43,064 bases of DNA from Sphingobium chlorophenolicum (lineage in GTDB: Bacteria; Pseudomonadota; Alphaproteobacteria; Sphingomonadales; Sphingomonadaceae), in the NCBI RefSeq assembly GCF_000722875.1, contig NZ_JFHR01000048.1:1-43064 (forward strand), written 5' to 3'. A model generated the notes under the pieces. That model searched no databases, had not been told where the DNA came from, and saw only the letters and a list, made by a program, of their open reading frames with translations. Shown here in pieces: positions 33,621 to 42,964 of the stretch (its first letter is position 1; the number at the start of each line of letters is the position of its first letter). The position numbers were made by a program, and so were the translations under genes.

Positions 33621-34559
33621 CTACGCGAGGTGGGGCGTTCCCGCAAGGATTTGCCGCGCATCGTCGCAGTCCTTCGCGATGGCGGCCATCAGGGCGTCGA
33701 GGCCGTCCAGCTTCGCTTCGGGGCGGAGGAAGTGGATGAGTTGAACCTCTATCCGCTGGTCGTAGAGGCTTTCGGCGAAGTCGAAGAAATGCGGTTCCAG
33801 CAATTCCTTCGGCGGGTCGAAGGTGGGGCGAATGCCGAGATTGGCGGCGCCGTCCAGCACCCGGCCGTCGGGCAGCAGGGCGCGCACGGCATAAATGCCG
33901 TAGGCCGGGCGCAGATAATGGCCCATGTCGACATTGGCGGTGGGGAAACCGATGGTGCGGCCCAGCTTGTCGCCGTGCTGGACGATGCCCTCTATGGTGA
34001 AGGGGCGGGTCAGCAGGCGGGTGGCGGTGGCGCAGTCGCCGGATTTGAGCGCTTCGCGGATGCGGGTGGAGGAGATGATCTCTCCGTCCTGTCCGGTGAT
34101 GGGGGCGACGGCCTGCGCCGTCAGGCCCAGGGGCGCGCCGAGTTGCTTCAGCGTGTCGATGGAACCGGCGCGGTCCTTGCCGAAGGTGAAATCCTCCCCT
34201 GTCACCACGCCCGCCACGCCCCATTGGGCCAGCAGGTCGACGAAGGCCTGCGGGTCGAGCGCGGCCAGTTCGCGGGTGAAATCGAACACCAGCATCGCGT
34301 CGGCCCCTGCCCTGTCGAACAGGCGTTCGCGCTGGTCGAGCGTGGTCAGGCGGAACCAGGGCGTGTCCGGGCGGAACAGCCGCATCGGATGCGGATCGAA
34401 GGTGGCGATGATGGCGGGGCGACCCTGGGCGCGGGCAAGCGCGATGGCGCGGCGAGCCACGGCCTGGTGCCCGGCGTGAAATCCGTCGAAATTCCCCAGC
34501 GCCATGATGCTGCCGCGCAGATGGGCGGGCATCGGGGCGCTGCTGTGCAGCCGCTCCAT
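33621..34559 (-). CDS. ribF: Bifunctional riboflavin kinase/FMN adenylyltransferase
   Basis: 312 residues. N-terminal nucleotidyl transferase domain with ALGNFDGFHAGHQAVARRA and the SSTRIREALKSGD motif; C-terminal riboflavin kinase domain with GRTIGFPTANVDM and YGIYAVRALLPDG. It makes FMN and FAD from riboflavin. Eight bases after folA and upstream of ileS in the same direction, the common ribF-ileS-lspA order. Confidence 0.96.
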   Translation of the reverse strand: MERLHSSAPMPAHLRGSIMALGNFDGFHAGHQAVARRAIALARAQGRPAIIATFDPHPMRLFRPDTPWFRLTTLDQRERLFDRAGADAMLVFDFTRELAALDPQAFVDLLAQWGVAGVVTGEDFTFGKDRAGSIDTLKQLGAPLGLTAQAVAPITGQDGEIISSTRIREALKSGDCATATRLLTRPFTIEGIVQHGDKLGRTIGFPTANVDMGHYLRPAYGIYAVRALLPDGRVLDGAANLGIRPTFDPPKELLEPHFFDFAESLYDQRIEVQLIHFLRPEAKLDGLDALMAAIAKDCDDARQILAGTPHLA

Positions 34560-34567
34560 GAGGCGCG

Positions 34568-35092
34568 CTATAGGGGGGTGTCAGGCCGCTGGCAATGCGC
34601 GGTCGTGCGGTGGAGGGTGACGAAGCTGTAGGCGGGGCGGCCATTTTCCGCCGGATGGTCTTCGCGGGCGACCTCCTGCCAGTCTGCGGGATCGGGATAG
34701 GGGATGTGGGTGTCGCCTTCCGTGTCGATATGGACTTCGGTGAGTTCGATGCGGTGCGCGAGGGGGAGGAAGAGTTTCGTGATCTCCGCGCCGCCGATGA
34801 CGGCGATGGTGGGCGCGGCGGCCTTTGCGATGGCGGCCTGCACCGTGGCGACGGGTTCGGCGCCCTCCCCTGTCCATGCCGTGTCGCGGGTGAGGACGAT
34901 GTGGCGGCGGCCGGGGAGCAGGCCGGGCAGGCTGTCGAAGGTCTTGCGGCCCATGACCATCGGGTGGCCCAGGGTGAGCGCCTTGAAATGTTTGAGGTCG
35001 GCGGGGAGGCGCCAGGGCAGGTCGCCATCCTTGCCGATCACGCCATTGTCGGCGCGGGCCAGGATGATGAGGATTTCGGGGGTATTTGTCAT
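34568..35092 (-). CDS. folA: Dihydrofolate reductase
   Basis: 174 residues. ARADNGVIGKDGDLPWRLPADLKHF (active-site Trp and the D-L-x-x-F helix), MVMGRKTFDSLP and VIGGAEITKLFLP are DHFR motifs. It reduces dihydrofolate with NADPH. thyA, often adjacent, is absent here. Eight bases separate its stop from ribF. Confidence 0.95.
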   Translation of the reverse strand: MTNTPEILIILARADNGVIGKDGDLPWRLPADLKHFKALTLGHPMVMGRKTFDSLPGLLPGRRHIVLTRDTAWTGEGAEPVATVQAAIAKAAAPTIAVIGGAEITKLFLPLAHRIELTEVHIDTEGDTHIPYPDPADWQEVAREDHPAENGRPAYSFVTLHRTTAHCQRPDTPL

Positions 35093-35156
35093 GATGCCTG
35101 CTTGGCGCCTTTCAGGCCAAGCCCTTCATTCCCCCTCAAGAAAGAAAAGCCCCCTT

Positions 35157-35218
35157 CGACTGCCTGCCTGCGGCAGTCGCTCAGGACAGGCTTCGACAAG
35201 CTCAGGGCGAACGGGGTG
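35157..35218. repeat. Hairpin plus family D repeat between folA and purK
   Basis: CGACTGCC-TGCCTGC-GGCAGTCG (35157-35179), perfect 8-bp arms, then TTCGACAAGCTCAGGGCGAA and CGGGGTG (35192-35218), matching 33574-33600 in the same orientation. It fills most of the 144-base gap. Confidence 0.7.
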
Positions 35219-35236
35219 GGGTTGTGGCTCATCGCG

Positions 35237-36307
35237 TCAGAGGGTCAGTCGGGTGACATGGCCCATTTTGCGACCGGGACGGGCTTCGTGCTTGCCGTAG
35301 AGGTGGAGATGGTTGGCCGGGTCGGACAGGATTTGCAGCCAGTCATTGGCCTGTTCGCCGATGAGGTTGCGCATCTCCACCTTCGCGGCGGCAAGGCCGG
35401 TGTCGCCCAGCGGCAGGCCGCAAATGGCGCGGACATGGTTTTCGAACTGGCTGGTGAGCGCGCCTTCGATGGTCCAGTGGCCGCTATTGTGGACGCGGGG
35501 GGCCATTTCGTTGAAGACCGGGCCGTCGGCGCTGGCGAAGAACTCCAGTGTCAGGACACCGACATAGTCGAGGGCGTCGGCGACCTTCGACGCGAGGGCG
35601 CGGGCTTCGGGGAGTTGGCCTTCGATCAAGGAGCCTGCGGGGACGGTGGAGGTGTCGAGAATGCCGTCCGTATGGACATTGGCGGCGGAGTCCCAGAAGC
35701 GGATCTGGCCGTCCGCGCCGCGCACGAGGATGACGGAGAATTCCTGCGCGAAGGTGACGAAGCCTTCCAATATGGCGCTCTGGCGCTGAATCGCGTTCCA
35801 TGCGCCGACCGCATCGCCGGGGTCGGAGAGACGCGCCTGCCCCTTGCCGTCATAGCCCATGCGGTTGGTTTTCAGGATCGCCCGGCTGCCGATCCGGTCG
35901 ATGGCTTCTTCCAGATCGTCGAGGCTTTCGACCGGGGCGAAGGGGGCGGTCAGGCCGCCGAGGTCGCAGACGAAGCGCTTTTCGGCGAGGCGGTCCTGGG
36001 CCACGCGGAGGGCCTGCGCGCCGGGGCGGACGAGGCCGTGGGTGGCGAGGACTTCGACGGCCGAAGGGTCGATATTCTCGAATTCATAGGTGACGACGGC
36101 CACGCTGTCCGCGAAGGCCGCTAGGGCGTCGGCATCCTCATAGGCGCCTTGGGTCCAGCGGGGGGAGACGTCGGCGGCGGGGCCGCTCGATTCCGGGGCG
36201 TAGATGTGGGTGCGATAGCCAAGCTGCGCGGCGGCGATGGCGATCATGCGGCCGAGCTGGCCGCCGCCGAGTATGCCGATGGTGGAGCCGGGCGGGATCG
36301 TCGTCAT
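35237..36307 (-). CDS. purK: N5-carboxyaminoimidazole ribonucleotide synthase
   Basis: 356 residues, ATP-grasp. GILGGGQLGRMIAIAAAQLGY opens the N-terminal domain, KTNRMGYDGKGQ is the ATP-grasp loop and FNEMAPRVHNSGHWTIEG is the PurK signature. It makes N5-CAIR from AIR, bicarbonate and ATP. Starts one base after the purE stop. Confidence 0.96.
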   Translation of the reverse strand: MTTIPPGSTIGILGGGQLGRMIAIAAAQLGYRTHIYAPESSGPAADVSPRWTQGAYEDADALAAFADSVAVVTYEFENIDPSAVEVLATHGLVRPGAQALRVAQDRLAEKRFVCDLGGLTAPFAPVESLDDLEEAIDRIGSRAILKTNRMGYDGKGQARLSDPGDAVGAWNAIQRQSAILEGFVTFAQEFSVILVRGADGQIRFWDSAANVHTDGILDTSTVPAGSLIEGQLPEARALASKVADALDYVGVLTLEFFASADGPVFNEMAPRVHNSGHWTIEGALTSQFENHVRAICGLPLGDTGLAAAKVEMRNLIGEQANDWLQILSDPANHLHLYGKHEARPGRKMGHVTRLTL

Positions 36308-36308
36308 C

Positions 36309-36803
36309 TTATTCCGGGGTTTCCGCTACGTCATTGGTCTGCTTTTCGCGCCAGGCGTCGAGGCGTGCGGCCAGCGCTTCGTCGATGGTGGCGAGGATGG
36401 AGGCGGCGAAGAGCGCGGCGTTGATCGCGCCGGGCTTGCCGATGGCGAGCGTGCCCACGGGGATGCCGCCGGGCATCTGGACGATGGAGAGCAGGCTGTC
36501 CATGCCCTTCAAGGATTTCGATTCGACTGGGACGCCCAGGACGGGGAGGCGGGTCATGGAAGCCACCATGCCGGGGAGGTGCGCCGCGCCGCCAGCGCCC
36601 GCGATGATGACCTTGAGGCCACGGTCGACCGCGCCGGTGGCGTAGTCGTAGAGGCGCTGGGGCGTGCGGTGGGCGGAGACGACCTTGCATTCATGGGGGA
36701 CGCCGAGCGCTTCGAGGGTTTCGGACGCGTGGCGCATCGTCTCCCAGTCGGATCGGCTGCCCATGATGATGCCGACTTTTGCGGCTTCGACTGCCCCGGT
36801 CAT
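36309..36803 (-). CDS. purE: N5-carboxyaminoimidazole ribonucleotide mutase
   Basis: About 164 residues from the ATG at 36803. [14 protein letters not shown] carries the class I PurE Ser-Asp active site; [13 protein letters not shown] and [14 protein letters not shown] follow as expected. It converts N5-CAIR to CAIR; purK provides its substrate. The in-frame ATG at 36839 (12 residues upstream) is an alternative, since the ribosome site is weak for both. Confidence 0.95.
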   Translation of the reverse strand: MTGAVEAAKVGIIMGSRSDWETMRHASETLEALGVPHECKVVSAHRTPQRLYDYATGAVDRGLKVIIAGAGGAAHLPGMVASMTRLPVLGVPVESKSLKGMDSLLSIVQMPGGIPVGTLAIGKPGAINAALFAASILATIDEALAARLDAWREKQTNDVAETPE

Positions 36804-36870
36804 TTCGCTTCGCACTTTCCCTGATAATGCGGAAAGCAAAGCCCCTTAGCGGGAGGTGGGCGGAGGGGCA

Positions 36871-36951
36871 ACGGATTTAACGGATAGAAATCCGTCACAA
36901 TGACGGATGACGGACATGCCCTCCCCTAACCCCTCCCGCAAGCGGGAGGGG
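36871..36951. repeat. Two hairpins between gpmA and purE, including a family C palindrome
   Basis: ACGGATTT-AACGGATAG-AAATCCGT (36871-36895), perfect 8-bp arms, and CCCCTCCCGC-AA-GCGGGAGGGG (36930-36951), perfect 10-bp arms. The second core recurs at the right end of the window (43001-43025) with a different 2-base loop. No T tract, so not a canonical terminator for gpmA. Confidence 0.75.
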
Positions 36952-36961
36952 GATTCAATGA

Positions 36962-37648
36962 TCAGCGTTCCGACAGGTAGTAGCGGTCCTTCGCCGTCAG
37001 GTCGTCGGCCAGGTCATAGACGATGGGCTGGCCGGTGGGGATTTCCAGTTCGGTGATCTCGTCATCGGGGATGTTCGAGAGGTGCTTCACCAGCGCGCGG
37101 AGCGAATTGCCGTGGGCGGAGATGACGACGCGCTTGCCCACCTTCAAATCGGGGGCGATGCGTTCTTCCCAATAGGGCAGCACGCGGGCGATGGTGTCCT
37201 TGAGCGATTCCGTGGAGGGGATGGCAATGCCTGCATAGCGGCGGTCCTTCGACAGGTCGAATTCGCTGCCCGCCTCCAGCGGCGGCGGGGGCGTGTCGAA
37301 GCTGCGGCGCCAGATCTTCACCTGATCGTCGCCATGCTTGGCCGCCGTCTCCGCCTTGTTGAGGCCGGTGAGGCCGCCATAATGGCGTTCGTTGAGGCGC
37401 CAGTCCTTCTCCACCGGCAGCCAGAGGCGGCCCATTTCCTCCAGCACCAGGTTCAGCGTCTTGATGGCGCGGGTCTGGACGGAGGTGTAGCACTGGTCGA
37501 AGTCCAGCCCCTTGTCGCGCAGCAGGCGGCCGGCGGCGCGCGCTTCCTCCGCGCCCTTCTCCGTCACATCCACGTCCCACCAGCCGGTGAAGCGGTTTTC
37601 AAGGTTCCAGGCCGACTGACCGTGGCGGATGAGGACGAGAGTGGGCAT
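36962..37648 (-). CDS. gpmA: 2,3-bisphosphoglycerate-dependent phosphoglycerate mutase
   Basis: 228 residues. [20 protein letters not shown] has the phospho-acceptor His; [28 protein letters not shown] and [14 protein letters not shown] complete the dPGM set. It interconverts 3- and 2-phosphoglycerate in glycolysis. The ATG at 37648 has GCAGGAG about eight bases upstream; an ATG at 37846 would run into the divergent sppA promoter and adds no conserved sequence. Confidence 0.96.
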   Translation of the reverse strand: MPTLVLIRHGQSAWNLENRFTGWWDVDVTEKGAEEARAAGRLLRDKGLDFDQCYTSVQTRAIKTLNLVLEEMGRLWLPVEKDWRLNERHYGGLTGLNKAETAAKHGDDQVKIWRRSFDTPPPPLEAGSEFDLSKDRRYAGIAIPSTESLKDTIARVLPYWEERIAPDLKVGKRVVISAHGNSLRALVKHLSNIPDDEITELEIPTGQPIVYDLADDLTAKDRYYLSER

Positions 37649-37802
37649 GGGGCGCGTCTCCTGCACAAGAGCGAAATGTCGCGCCCTCCCATAGCGCCGG
37701 AAATATCCGGCGCAAGCTTGCGCAGGCCCCGCCCGCCCCCACATTGCAGTCGGTCCGTCGATGGGATAGCCCATTCGGATATTGTAAGAAGGAAGCGGCG
37801 AC

Positions 37803-39704
37803 TTGGCATTCGTGAAGGGCATGTGGCGCATATTGGTCGCCATCAAGGACGGGCTGGTGCTGCTGTTCCTGCTGGGTTTCTTCGGCCTTCTCTATGCGGC
37901 GCTGTCCTGGTCGCCCAAACCCGGCCAGAGCGTGAGCAGCGGCGCGCTGTTGCTGAAACTGGACGGCAGCATCGTGGAGCAACCCGCCGAGGTCGATCCG
38001 ATGGCGCTGCTGACCGGCGGGGGCGACCGGGCGAAGGAATATGCGCTGGCGGACATCGTCGCCGCGCTGGATGCCGCCAAGGATGACAAGAAGGTCAAGG
38101 CCGTGGTGCTGAACCTCGACGGGTTCACGGGCGGCGGTCAGGTCGCGCTGGGGCGGGTCGGCAAGGCGCTGGATGCGGTGCGGGCGGCGAAGAAACCGGT
38201 CTTCGCCTATGCGACCATCTACAGCGACGACAGCTATCAACTGGCGGCCCATGCGACCGAGAGCTGGGTCAATCCGCTGGGCGGGGTGGCGATTACCGGG
38301 CGTGGCGGGTCGGGGCTTTACTATAAGGGGCTGATCGACAGGCTGGGGGTCAACACCCATGTCTATCGCGTCGGCACCTATAAGAGTTTTGTAGAGCCGT
38401 TCACGCGGACCGGGCAGTCGCCGGAAGCGAAGCAAGCCAATCAAGCGCTGGCCGATGCGCTGTGGGAGGATTGGCGGCAGGAAGTGGCTACCGCCCGGCC
38501 CAAGGCGCGGCTGGCGGCCTATGTGAACGATCCGGCGGGTCTGGCGCAGGCGGCTGGTGGCAATCTGGCGAAGGCGGCGCTGGGCGCGGGGCTGGTCGAC
38601 AAGTTGGGCGATGAGGCGGCCTTCGGCGCGCGAGTGGCGGAGGTGGCGGGCGACGCGCCGGACGACAAGGATGGGGATTTCGCGGCCATCGACCTTCGCA
38701 CCTATATGAAGGCGCACAAGCCCGCCAATGACGGCGAGATCGGCGTGCTGACCATTGCCGGGGATATTGTCGACGGCGAGGCCGGACCGGGCACGGCGGC
38801 GGGCGACACGATCGCCAAGCTGCTGCGCAAGGCGCTGGCGGAGAAGGATCTGAAGGCGCTGGTGGTGCGGGTCGATTCGCCGGGCGGATCGGTGATGGCG
38901 TCGGAGAAGATACGCGGCGCCATCATGGAGGCGAAGTCGGAAGGACTGCCGGTAGTGGTGTCCATGGGCAATGTCGCGGCCAGCGGCGGATATTGGGTAT
39001 CCACGCCCGCCAATATGATCTTTGCCGAGCCGGATACGATCACCGGCTCCATCGGCGTGTTCGGCATACTTCCCAGTTTCGAGGGGACGCTGGCGAAGAT
39101 CGGCGTGACCACCGACGGGGTGAAGACGACGCCCCTTTCCGGGCAGCCTGACGTGGCCGGGGGCACGACGCCGGAATTCGACCGGATCATGCAGATGGGG
39201 GTCGAGGATATTTACGGCCGCTTCGTCGGGCTGGTGGCGCAATCCCGGCGCAAGACGCCGCAGCAGATCGACGCCATCGCGCAGGGCCGCGTCTGGGACG
39301 GGGGGACGGCGCGGCAGATCGGGCTGGTGGACCGCTTCGGCGGGCTGGAGGATGCGATTGCCGAGGCGGCAAAGCTGGCGAAGATCGATCCGGCCAAGGC
39401 AAAGCCCTATCGCATCGCCAAGGAACCGGACCCGTTCACCCAGTTCGTCCAGTCCATCGTGGATCGCGAGGAAGAGGATGATGCCGGTGCGCCCGATGGC
39501 ACGATGGGGCGCGACTTGCTGGGGCGGCAGGCGATGGTGCAGCGGAACTGGGCGTTGCAGGCTGTGGCCGATGTGCGGGCGCTGGTGAGCGGCGCCGGGG
39601 TGCGGGCGGATTGCCTGGAATGCCGGGGCTATGGCGCGCCGAGGATGGCGAAGACGGATGAGCGGGGGTGGATGGCGGTGTTGCTGGGGCTTTGGAAGGG
39701 ATGA
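37803..39704 (+). CDS. sppA: Signal peptide peptidase SppA, 67K type
   Basis: 633 residues: one N-terminal membrane helix (about 16-34) and two tandem ClpP-like peptidase S49 domains. The catalytic Lys194 ([10 protein letters not shown]) in the first half and Ser394 ([10 protein letters not shown]) in the second form the Ser-Lys dyad of the 67K form. It degrades cleaved signal peptides at the inner membrane. The TTG start has AAGGA ten bases upstream; a GTG at 37812 or ATG at 37821 would shorten only the cytoplasmic leader. The C-terminal 60 residues are not part of the fold and contain CLEC, unusual but of unknown meaning. Confidence 0.92.
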   Translation: MAFVKGMWRILVAIKDGLVLLFLLGFFGLLYAALSWSPKPGQSVSSGALLLKLDGSIVEQPAEVDPMALLTGGGDRAKEYALADIVAALDAAKDDKKVKAVVLNLDGFTGGGQVALGRVGKALDAVRAAKKPVFAYATIYSDDSYQLAAHATESWVNPLGGVAITGRGGSGLYYKGLIDRLGVNTHVYRVGTYKSFVEPFTRTGQSPEAKQANQALADALWEDWRQEVATARPKARLAAYVNDPAGLAQAAGGNLAKAALGAGLVDKLGDEAAFGARVAEVAGDAPDDKDGDFAAIDLRTYMKAHKPANDGEIGVLTIAGDIVDGEAGPGTAAGDTIAKLLRKALAEKDLKALVVRVDSPGGSVMASEKIRGAIMEAKSEGLPVVVSMGNVAASGGYWVSTPANMIFAEPDTITGSIGVFGILPSFEGTLAKIGVTTDGVKTTPLSGQPDVAGGTTPEFDRIMQMGVEDIYGRFVGLVAQSRRKTPQQIDAIAQGRVWDGGTARQIGLVDRFGGLEDAIAEAAKLAKIDPAKAKPYRIAKEPDPFTQFVQSIVDREEEDDAGAPDGTMGRDLLGRQAMVQRNWALQAVADVRALVSGAGVRADCLECRGYGAPRMAKTDERGWMAVLLGLWKG

Positions 39705-39825
39705 TTGGGCTGGGCCAGTTGCGAATGTTCGAATTGAACCGCAGGGGCCAATCCACAGGTTAAGGCTTGGCTACCGGAATGTGCCTTTGCGGGAACGCGT
39801 AGAAGCTCCCTTTAATGGGCGTGGT

Positions 39826-41049
39826 TCAGTTCATCGCCAGGATCATGTTCCGCACTTGCGGATAGACCTGCTTTTCCCATTTGCTGCCGGAGAAGACGCC
39901 ATAATGGCCGACGCCGGGCTGGAGGTGATGGCGCTTCAGGTGCGGACGCAGGCCGGTGCAGAGCGCATGGGCGGCCGCCGTCTGGCCCACGGCGCAGACA
40001 TCGTCCTTCTCGCCCTCCACCGTCAGCAGCGCCGTGTTGCGGATCGCGCCTGGATTGACGGGACGCCCGCGATAGGTGAGCTCGCCCTTGGCCAGCAGGG
40101 TCCGCTGAAACACCTTGTCCACGGTTTCGAGGTAGAATTCCGCCGTCATGTCGAGGACCGCGAAATATTCCTCATAAAAGGTCTTGATCCTGTCAGCCTC
40201 CACCTGCTTGCCGTCGGCCAATAGCTGATAGAGTTCGCGGTGCGCCGCGCCGTGGCGGTCCATGTTCATCGACATGAAGGCGGAAAGCTGGAGGAAACCG
40301 GGATAGACCCGGCGGCCGCGCCCGGCATAGCGCATCGGCACCATGCTGATCAGATTATCCTCGAACCATTCGATCGACTGGTCGTTGGCAAGTTCGTTGA
40401 CCACCGTGGGGGCCGCGCGCGTGTCGATCGGCCCGCCCATCAAAGTCATGGAACGTGGGGTGGCGGGGTCTTTATCCTCCGCCATGATCGACACGGCCGC
40501 CATGGCCGGAACGCAGGGCTGGCACACCGACACCAGATGCGACCCCGGCCCCAGTTCCTGCATGAAGGTCATGATATAATCGACATAATCGTCGAAACCG
40601 AAGCGTCCCGCGGAAAGCGGCACGTCGCGGGCGTTCTTCCAATCGGTGATGTAGACGTCATGGTCTCGCAGCAACGTCTGCACCGTGTTGCGCAGCAGCG
40701 TAGCGAAATGGCCGGACATGGGGGCCACCACCAGCACCTTCGGCTGGGCCGTTTCCACATCGTCCTTCACGAAGTGCAGCAGATTGCCGAAGGGCAGGTC
40801 CATCGCCACTTCTTCCCGCACGGCGACATCGGCATTGCCGCTGCGCACCTGCGTTATGGCGTAGGCGGGGCGACGATGGGTCAGCTTCGCACCCTGGAAC
40901 ACGTCCATCAGGGCGAACATGCGGCGGGGCATCGGCCAATCCCCGGCCGGACCCATGCGATCCTTCAGCGAAAGAGCGATTTGAGCGCCGAATCGCGCAG
41001 GAGCCATCATGTCGTTCCAGGCCTGATAGCCGCTATATAACATCATCAT
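39826..41049 (-). CDS. phaZ: Intracellular polyhydroxyalkanoate depolymerase
   Basis: 407 residues, alpha/beta hydrolase. The nucleophile elbow uses Cys176 in VSVCQPCVPAMAAVS, as in PhaZ of Ralstonia; RGRPVNPGAIRNTALLTVEGEKDDV holds the acid and PGVGHYGVFSGSKW the His. It depolymerises stored PHB. The chosen ATG at 41049 gives the usual MLYSGYQAWNDMMAP opening (three ATGs in a row leave the exact one open). Upstream in-frame starts would overlap the GST promoter and are unlike the family. Divergent from the GST gene. Confidence 0.9.
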   Translation of the reverse strand: MMMLYSGYQAWNDMMAPARFGAQIALSLKDRMGPAGDWPMPRRMFALMDVFQGAKLTHRRPAYAITQVRSGNADVAVREEVAMDLPFGNLLHFVKDDVETAQPKVLVVAPMSGHFATLLRNTVQTLLRDHDVYITDWKNARDVPLSAGRFGFDDYVDYIMTFMQELGPGSHLVSVCQPCVPAMAAVSIMAEDKDPATPRSMTLMGGPIDTRAAPTVVNELANDQSIEWFEDNLISMVPMRYAGRGRRVYPGFLQLSAFMSMNMDRHGAAHRELYQLLADGKQVEADRIKTFYEEYFAVLDMTAEFYLETVDKVFQRTLLAKGELTYRGRPVNPGAIRNTALLTVEGEKDDVCAVGQTAAAHALCTGLRPHLKRHHLQPGVGHYGVFSGSKWEKQVYPQVRNMILAMN

Positions 41050-41173
41050 CTTGCTCAAACGCGTCCCAAGCCCCTTCGGCGCCGATTCGGCCCCCACCGA
41101 CCCGTATACAGCTTTTCCATATTGCACCGCATCATGATTGATGGAAACATGGCGGCAAAGCGGGAGGATTGCC

Positions 41174-41830
41174 ATGGCCGACGCAGAATTGACCATTTCC
41201 AGCAAGACCTATTCGTCCTGGTCCCTTCGCGGATGGCTGTTGTGCCGCCTGGCGGGGCTGAAGGTCGGGGAAAAGACGATCGCTCTGGATGATCCTGAAA
41301 ACAGGGCGGAACTGCTGCTGCTGTCGCCATCCGTGCTGGTGCCCCGGCTGACCCATGAGGGGGCGAGCGTATGGGACACGCTCGCAATCGCGGAATATCT
41401 GCATGAACTTTATCCGCATGCTGGGCTGTATCCGGCGGACCGGATCGCCCGCGCCCATTGCCGGTCGGTTTCGGGCGAAATCCATTCCGGCTTCATCAAT
41501 CTGCGGTCAGCCCTGCCGATGAACCTGAAGGTGAGGCATGAGAAATTCCCGGTCTTTTCGGGCGCCCGGCAGGATATCGAGCGGATCGAGGAAATCTGGA
41601 CCGAATGCCTGGGTGCCTATGGCGGGCCCTGGCTGTTCGGGGAGCAGCCGACCGTGGCGGACGCGATGTTCGCGCCGGTGGCGCAGCGTTTCCTGACCTA
41701 TGCGGTGCCGCTGTCGGCCAAATCCGCCGCCTATTGCAACAGGAGCAACGACTGGGAGCCGATGCGCGAGTGGATCGACGCGGCGCGCAGGGAGAAGGAT
41801 GAGGTTGAGGAACTGGAAGTCGAGTTTTAA
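41174..41830 (+). CDS. Glutathione S-transferase family protein
   Basis: 218 residues. Thioredoxin-like N-terminal domain (SSKTYSSWSLRGWLLCRLAG, then VPRLTHEGASVWDTLAIAEYL with the VP and the Asp-Ser-like glutathione contact region) and an all-helical C-terminal domain (PWLFGEQPTVADAMFAPV, the N-capping box). It should conjugate or reduce with glutathione; substrate unknown. GGAGG lies six bases before the ATG. Its TAA shares bases with the convergent amidotransferase stop in TTAA. Confidence 0.9.
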   Translation: MADAELTISSKTYSSWSLRGWLLCRLAGLKVGEKTIALDDPENRAELLLLSPSVLVPRLTHEGASVWDTLAIAEYLHELYPHAGLYPADRIARAHCRSVSGEIHSGFINLRSALPMNLKVRHEKFPVFSGARQDIERIEEIWTECLGAYGGPWLFGEQPTVADAMFAPVAQRFLTYAVPLSAKSAAYCNRSNDWEPMREWIDAARREKDEVEELEVEF

Positions 41831-42528
41831 ACTTCCAGACCGGCCAGCCATTCCGCGATCATGGCGCGGCCCGCGGCGACGGCGCCGGGGCCGTGATCGG
41901 CATGATCCTGCCGCAGGGCGATGCCGCATTGCCGGGCGATGTCCAGATCGGCCCAGAAATGAGTCAGCCAATCCTCGAAACGGGGGTCTTCGCCCATTTC
42001 GGCGTGGAATTGCAGCGCGAGCAGGTTGCGGCCCCGGCGAAAGGCCTGGTGCGCATAATATTCGGTCGAGGCGAGCAGGTCGACGCCCGCAGGCAGGTCG
42101 AACGTGTCGCTGTGCCAGTGCAGCACCGGCACGTCCTGCAAGTGACGAAGCGGGGAATCGGCCCCTGCCCCGTTCAGCGCGACCGGCGCGAAGCCCAGTT
42201 CCATATGCCTGCCGGGATAGACGCGGGCGCCCAGGGCGGCGGCGATCATCTGGCTGCCGAGGCACACGCCGAGCGTCGGCAGATCTTGCTCCAGACGGGC
42301 GGCGAGCTTTTCGATCTGGAGCGGAATCCAGGGGTGGATGTCATGTTCGTAGACGCCCATCGGGCCGCCCATCATGATCAGCAGGTCCGGCGTGCAGAGG
42401 TCGACATCGGCGAAGTCGGCGCTGGCGACGTCGACCCGCTCGATCACATAGCCTGCGGCCTCGATCGGCTGAAGATAACCCGCCGCTCCTTCCCGCGGCA
42501 CATGTCGGACGATAAGCGCTTTTTTCAT
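41827..42528 (-). CDS. Class I glutamine amidotransferase domain protein
   Basis: 233 residues. GATase1 fold with catalytic Cys in PTLGVCLGSQMIA and His/Glu in ALQFHAEM, and the oxyanion region MMGGPMGVYE. No synthetase domain is attached, so this is a free-standing GMP-synthase-like amidotransferase, as in gamma-glutamyl hydrolase-like or YfeJ proteins; the acceptor is unknown. The ATG at 42528 has GGTAGAG directly upstream, which forms part of the palindrome at 42531-42545. An upstream extension overlaps the CBU_0592 gene and is spurious. Confidence 0.86.
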   Translation of the reverse strand: MKKALIVRHVPREGAAGYLQPIEAAGYVIERVDVASADFADVDLCTPDLLIMMGGPMGVYEHDIHPWIPLQIEKLAARLEQDLPTLGVCLGSQMIAAALGARVYPGRHMELGFAPVALNGAGADSPLRHLQDVPVLHWHSDTFDLPAGVDLLASTEYYAHQAFRRGRNLLALQFHAEMGEDPRFEDWLTHFWADLDIARQCGIALRQDHADHGPGAVAAGRAMIAEWLAGLEV

Positions 42529-42530
42529 CT

Positions 42531-42545
42531 CTACCAACTTGGTAG
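42531..42545. promoter_or_regulatory. Palindrome overlapping the amidotransferase ribosome site
   Basis: CTACCA-ACT-TGGTAG, perfect 6-bp arms, ending two bases upstream of the amidotransferase ATG. The TACCAA...TTGGTA pattern is typical of operators bound by dimeric repressors. Alternatively it could be a small leader hairpin that hides the ribosome site. No regulator is encoded next to it. Confidence 0.5.
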
Positions 42546-42599
42546 CCAAATCGGACGCGGCATGCCACCCCAGCCTTTCTTGGCTTTGCGAAATAACTG

Positions 42600-42848
42600 C
42601 TATGGGCGCGGGATGCGGCGGATGCGCCAGAGCGCCGCGAAGCCGATGCCGCTCCAGATGATGTTCAGCACCATCGACGGGATGGCGCCGTGCCACCAGG
42701 TGTTGAGGACGAAGAAGGCGGCGCCTAGCGCGTTCATCCATTGGAAGGCGGGCGATGCGCCCGACAGGCGGCCCGTGGAGACGAGAATATAGGCGCCGAG
42801 AACGAGAATCGCGCCGAGCCAGCCTACAAGTTCGACAAGGATCGGCAA
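42600..42848 (-). CDS. CBU_0592-like small membrane protein
   Basis: 82 residues, three hydrophobic segments. GWLGAILVLGAYILVSTGRLS and the middle FQWMNALGAAFFVLNTWWHG match the small CBU_0592 family of unknown function. It ends in a basic tail RRIRRIPRP. It lies 54 bases upstream of the amidotransferase palindrome in the same direction. Confidence 0.85.
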   Translation of the reverse strand: MPILVELVGWLGAILVLGAYILVSTGRLSGASPAFQWMNALGAAFFVLNTWWHGAIPSMVLNIIWSGIGFAALWRIRRIPRP

Positions 42849-42964
42849 TCCATCCCCCTAGGAAAAGGGATGCTCTAATTCATAAAAGCCGGGGTTGAAT
42901 AGCGGCTTTCAGATATTGCTCCTCATCAATGGAAATTTTTAGGCAGCGTGGACAAATTCAAGAC

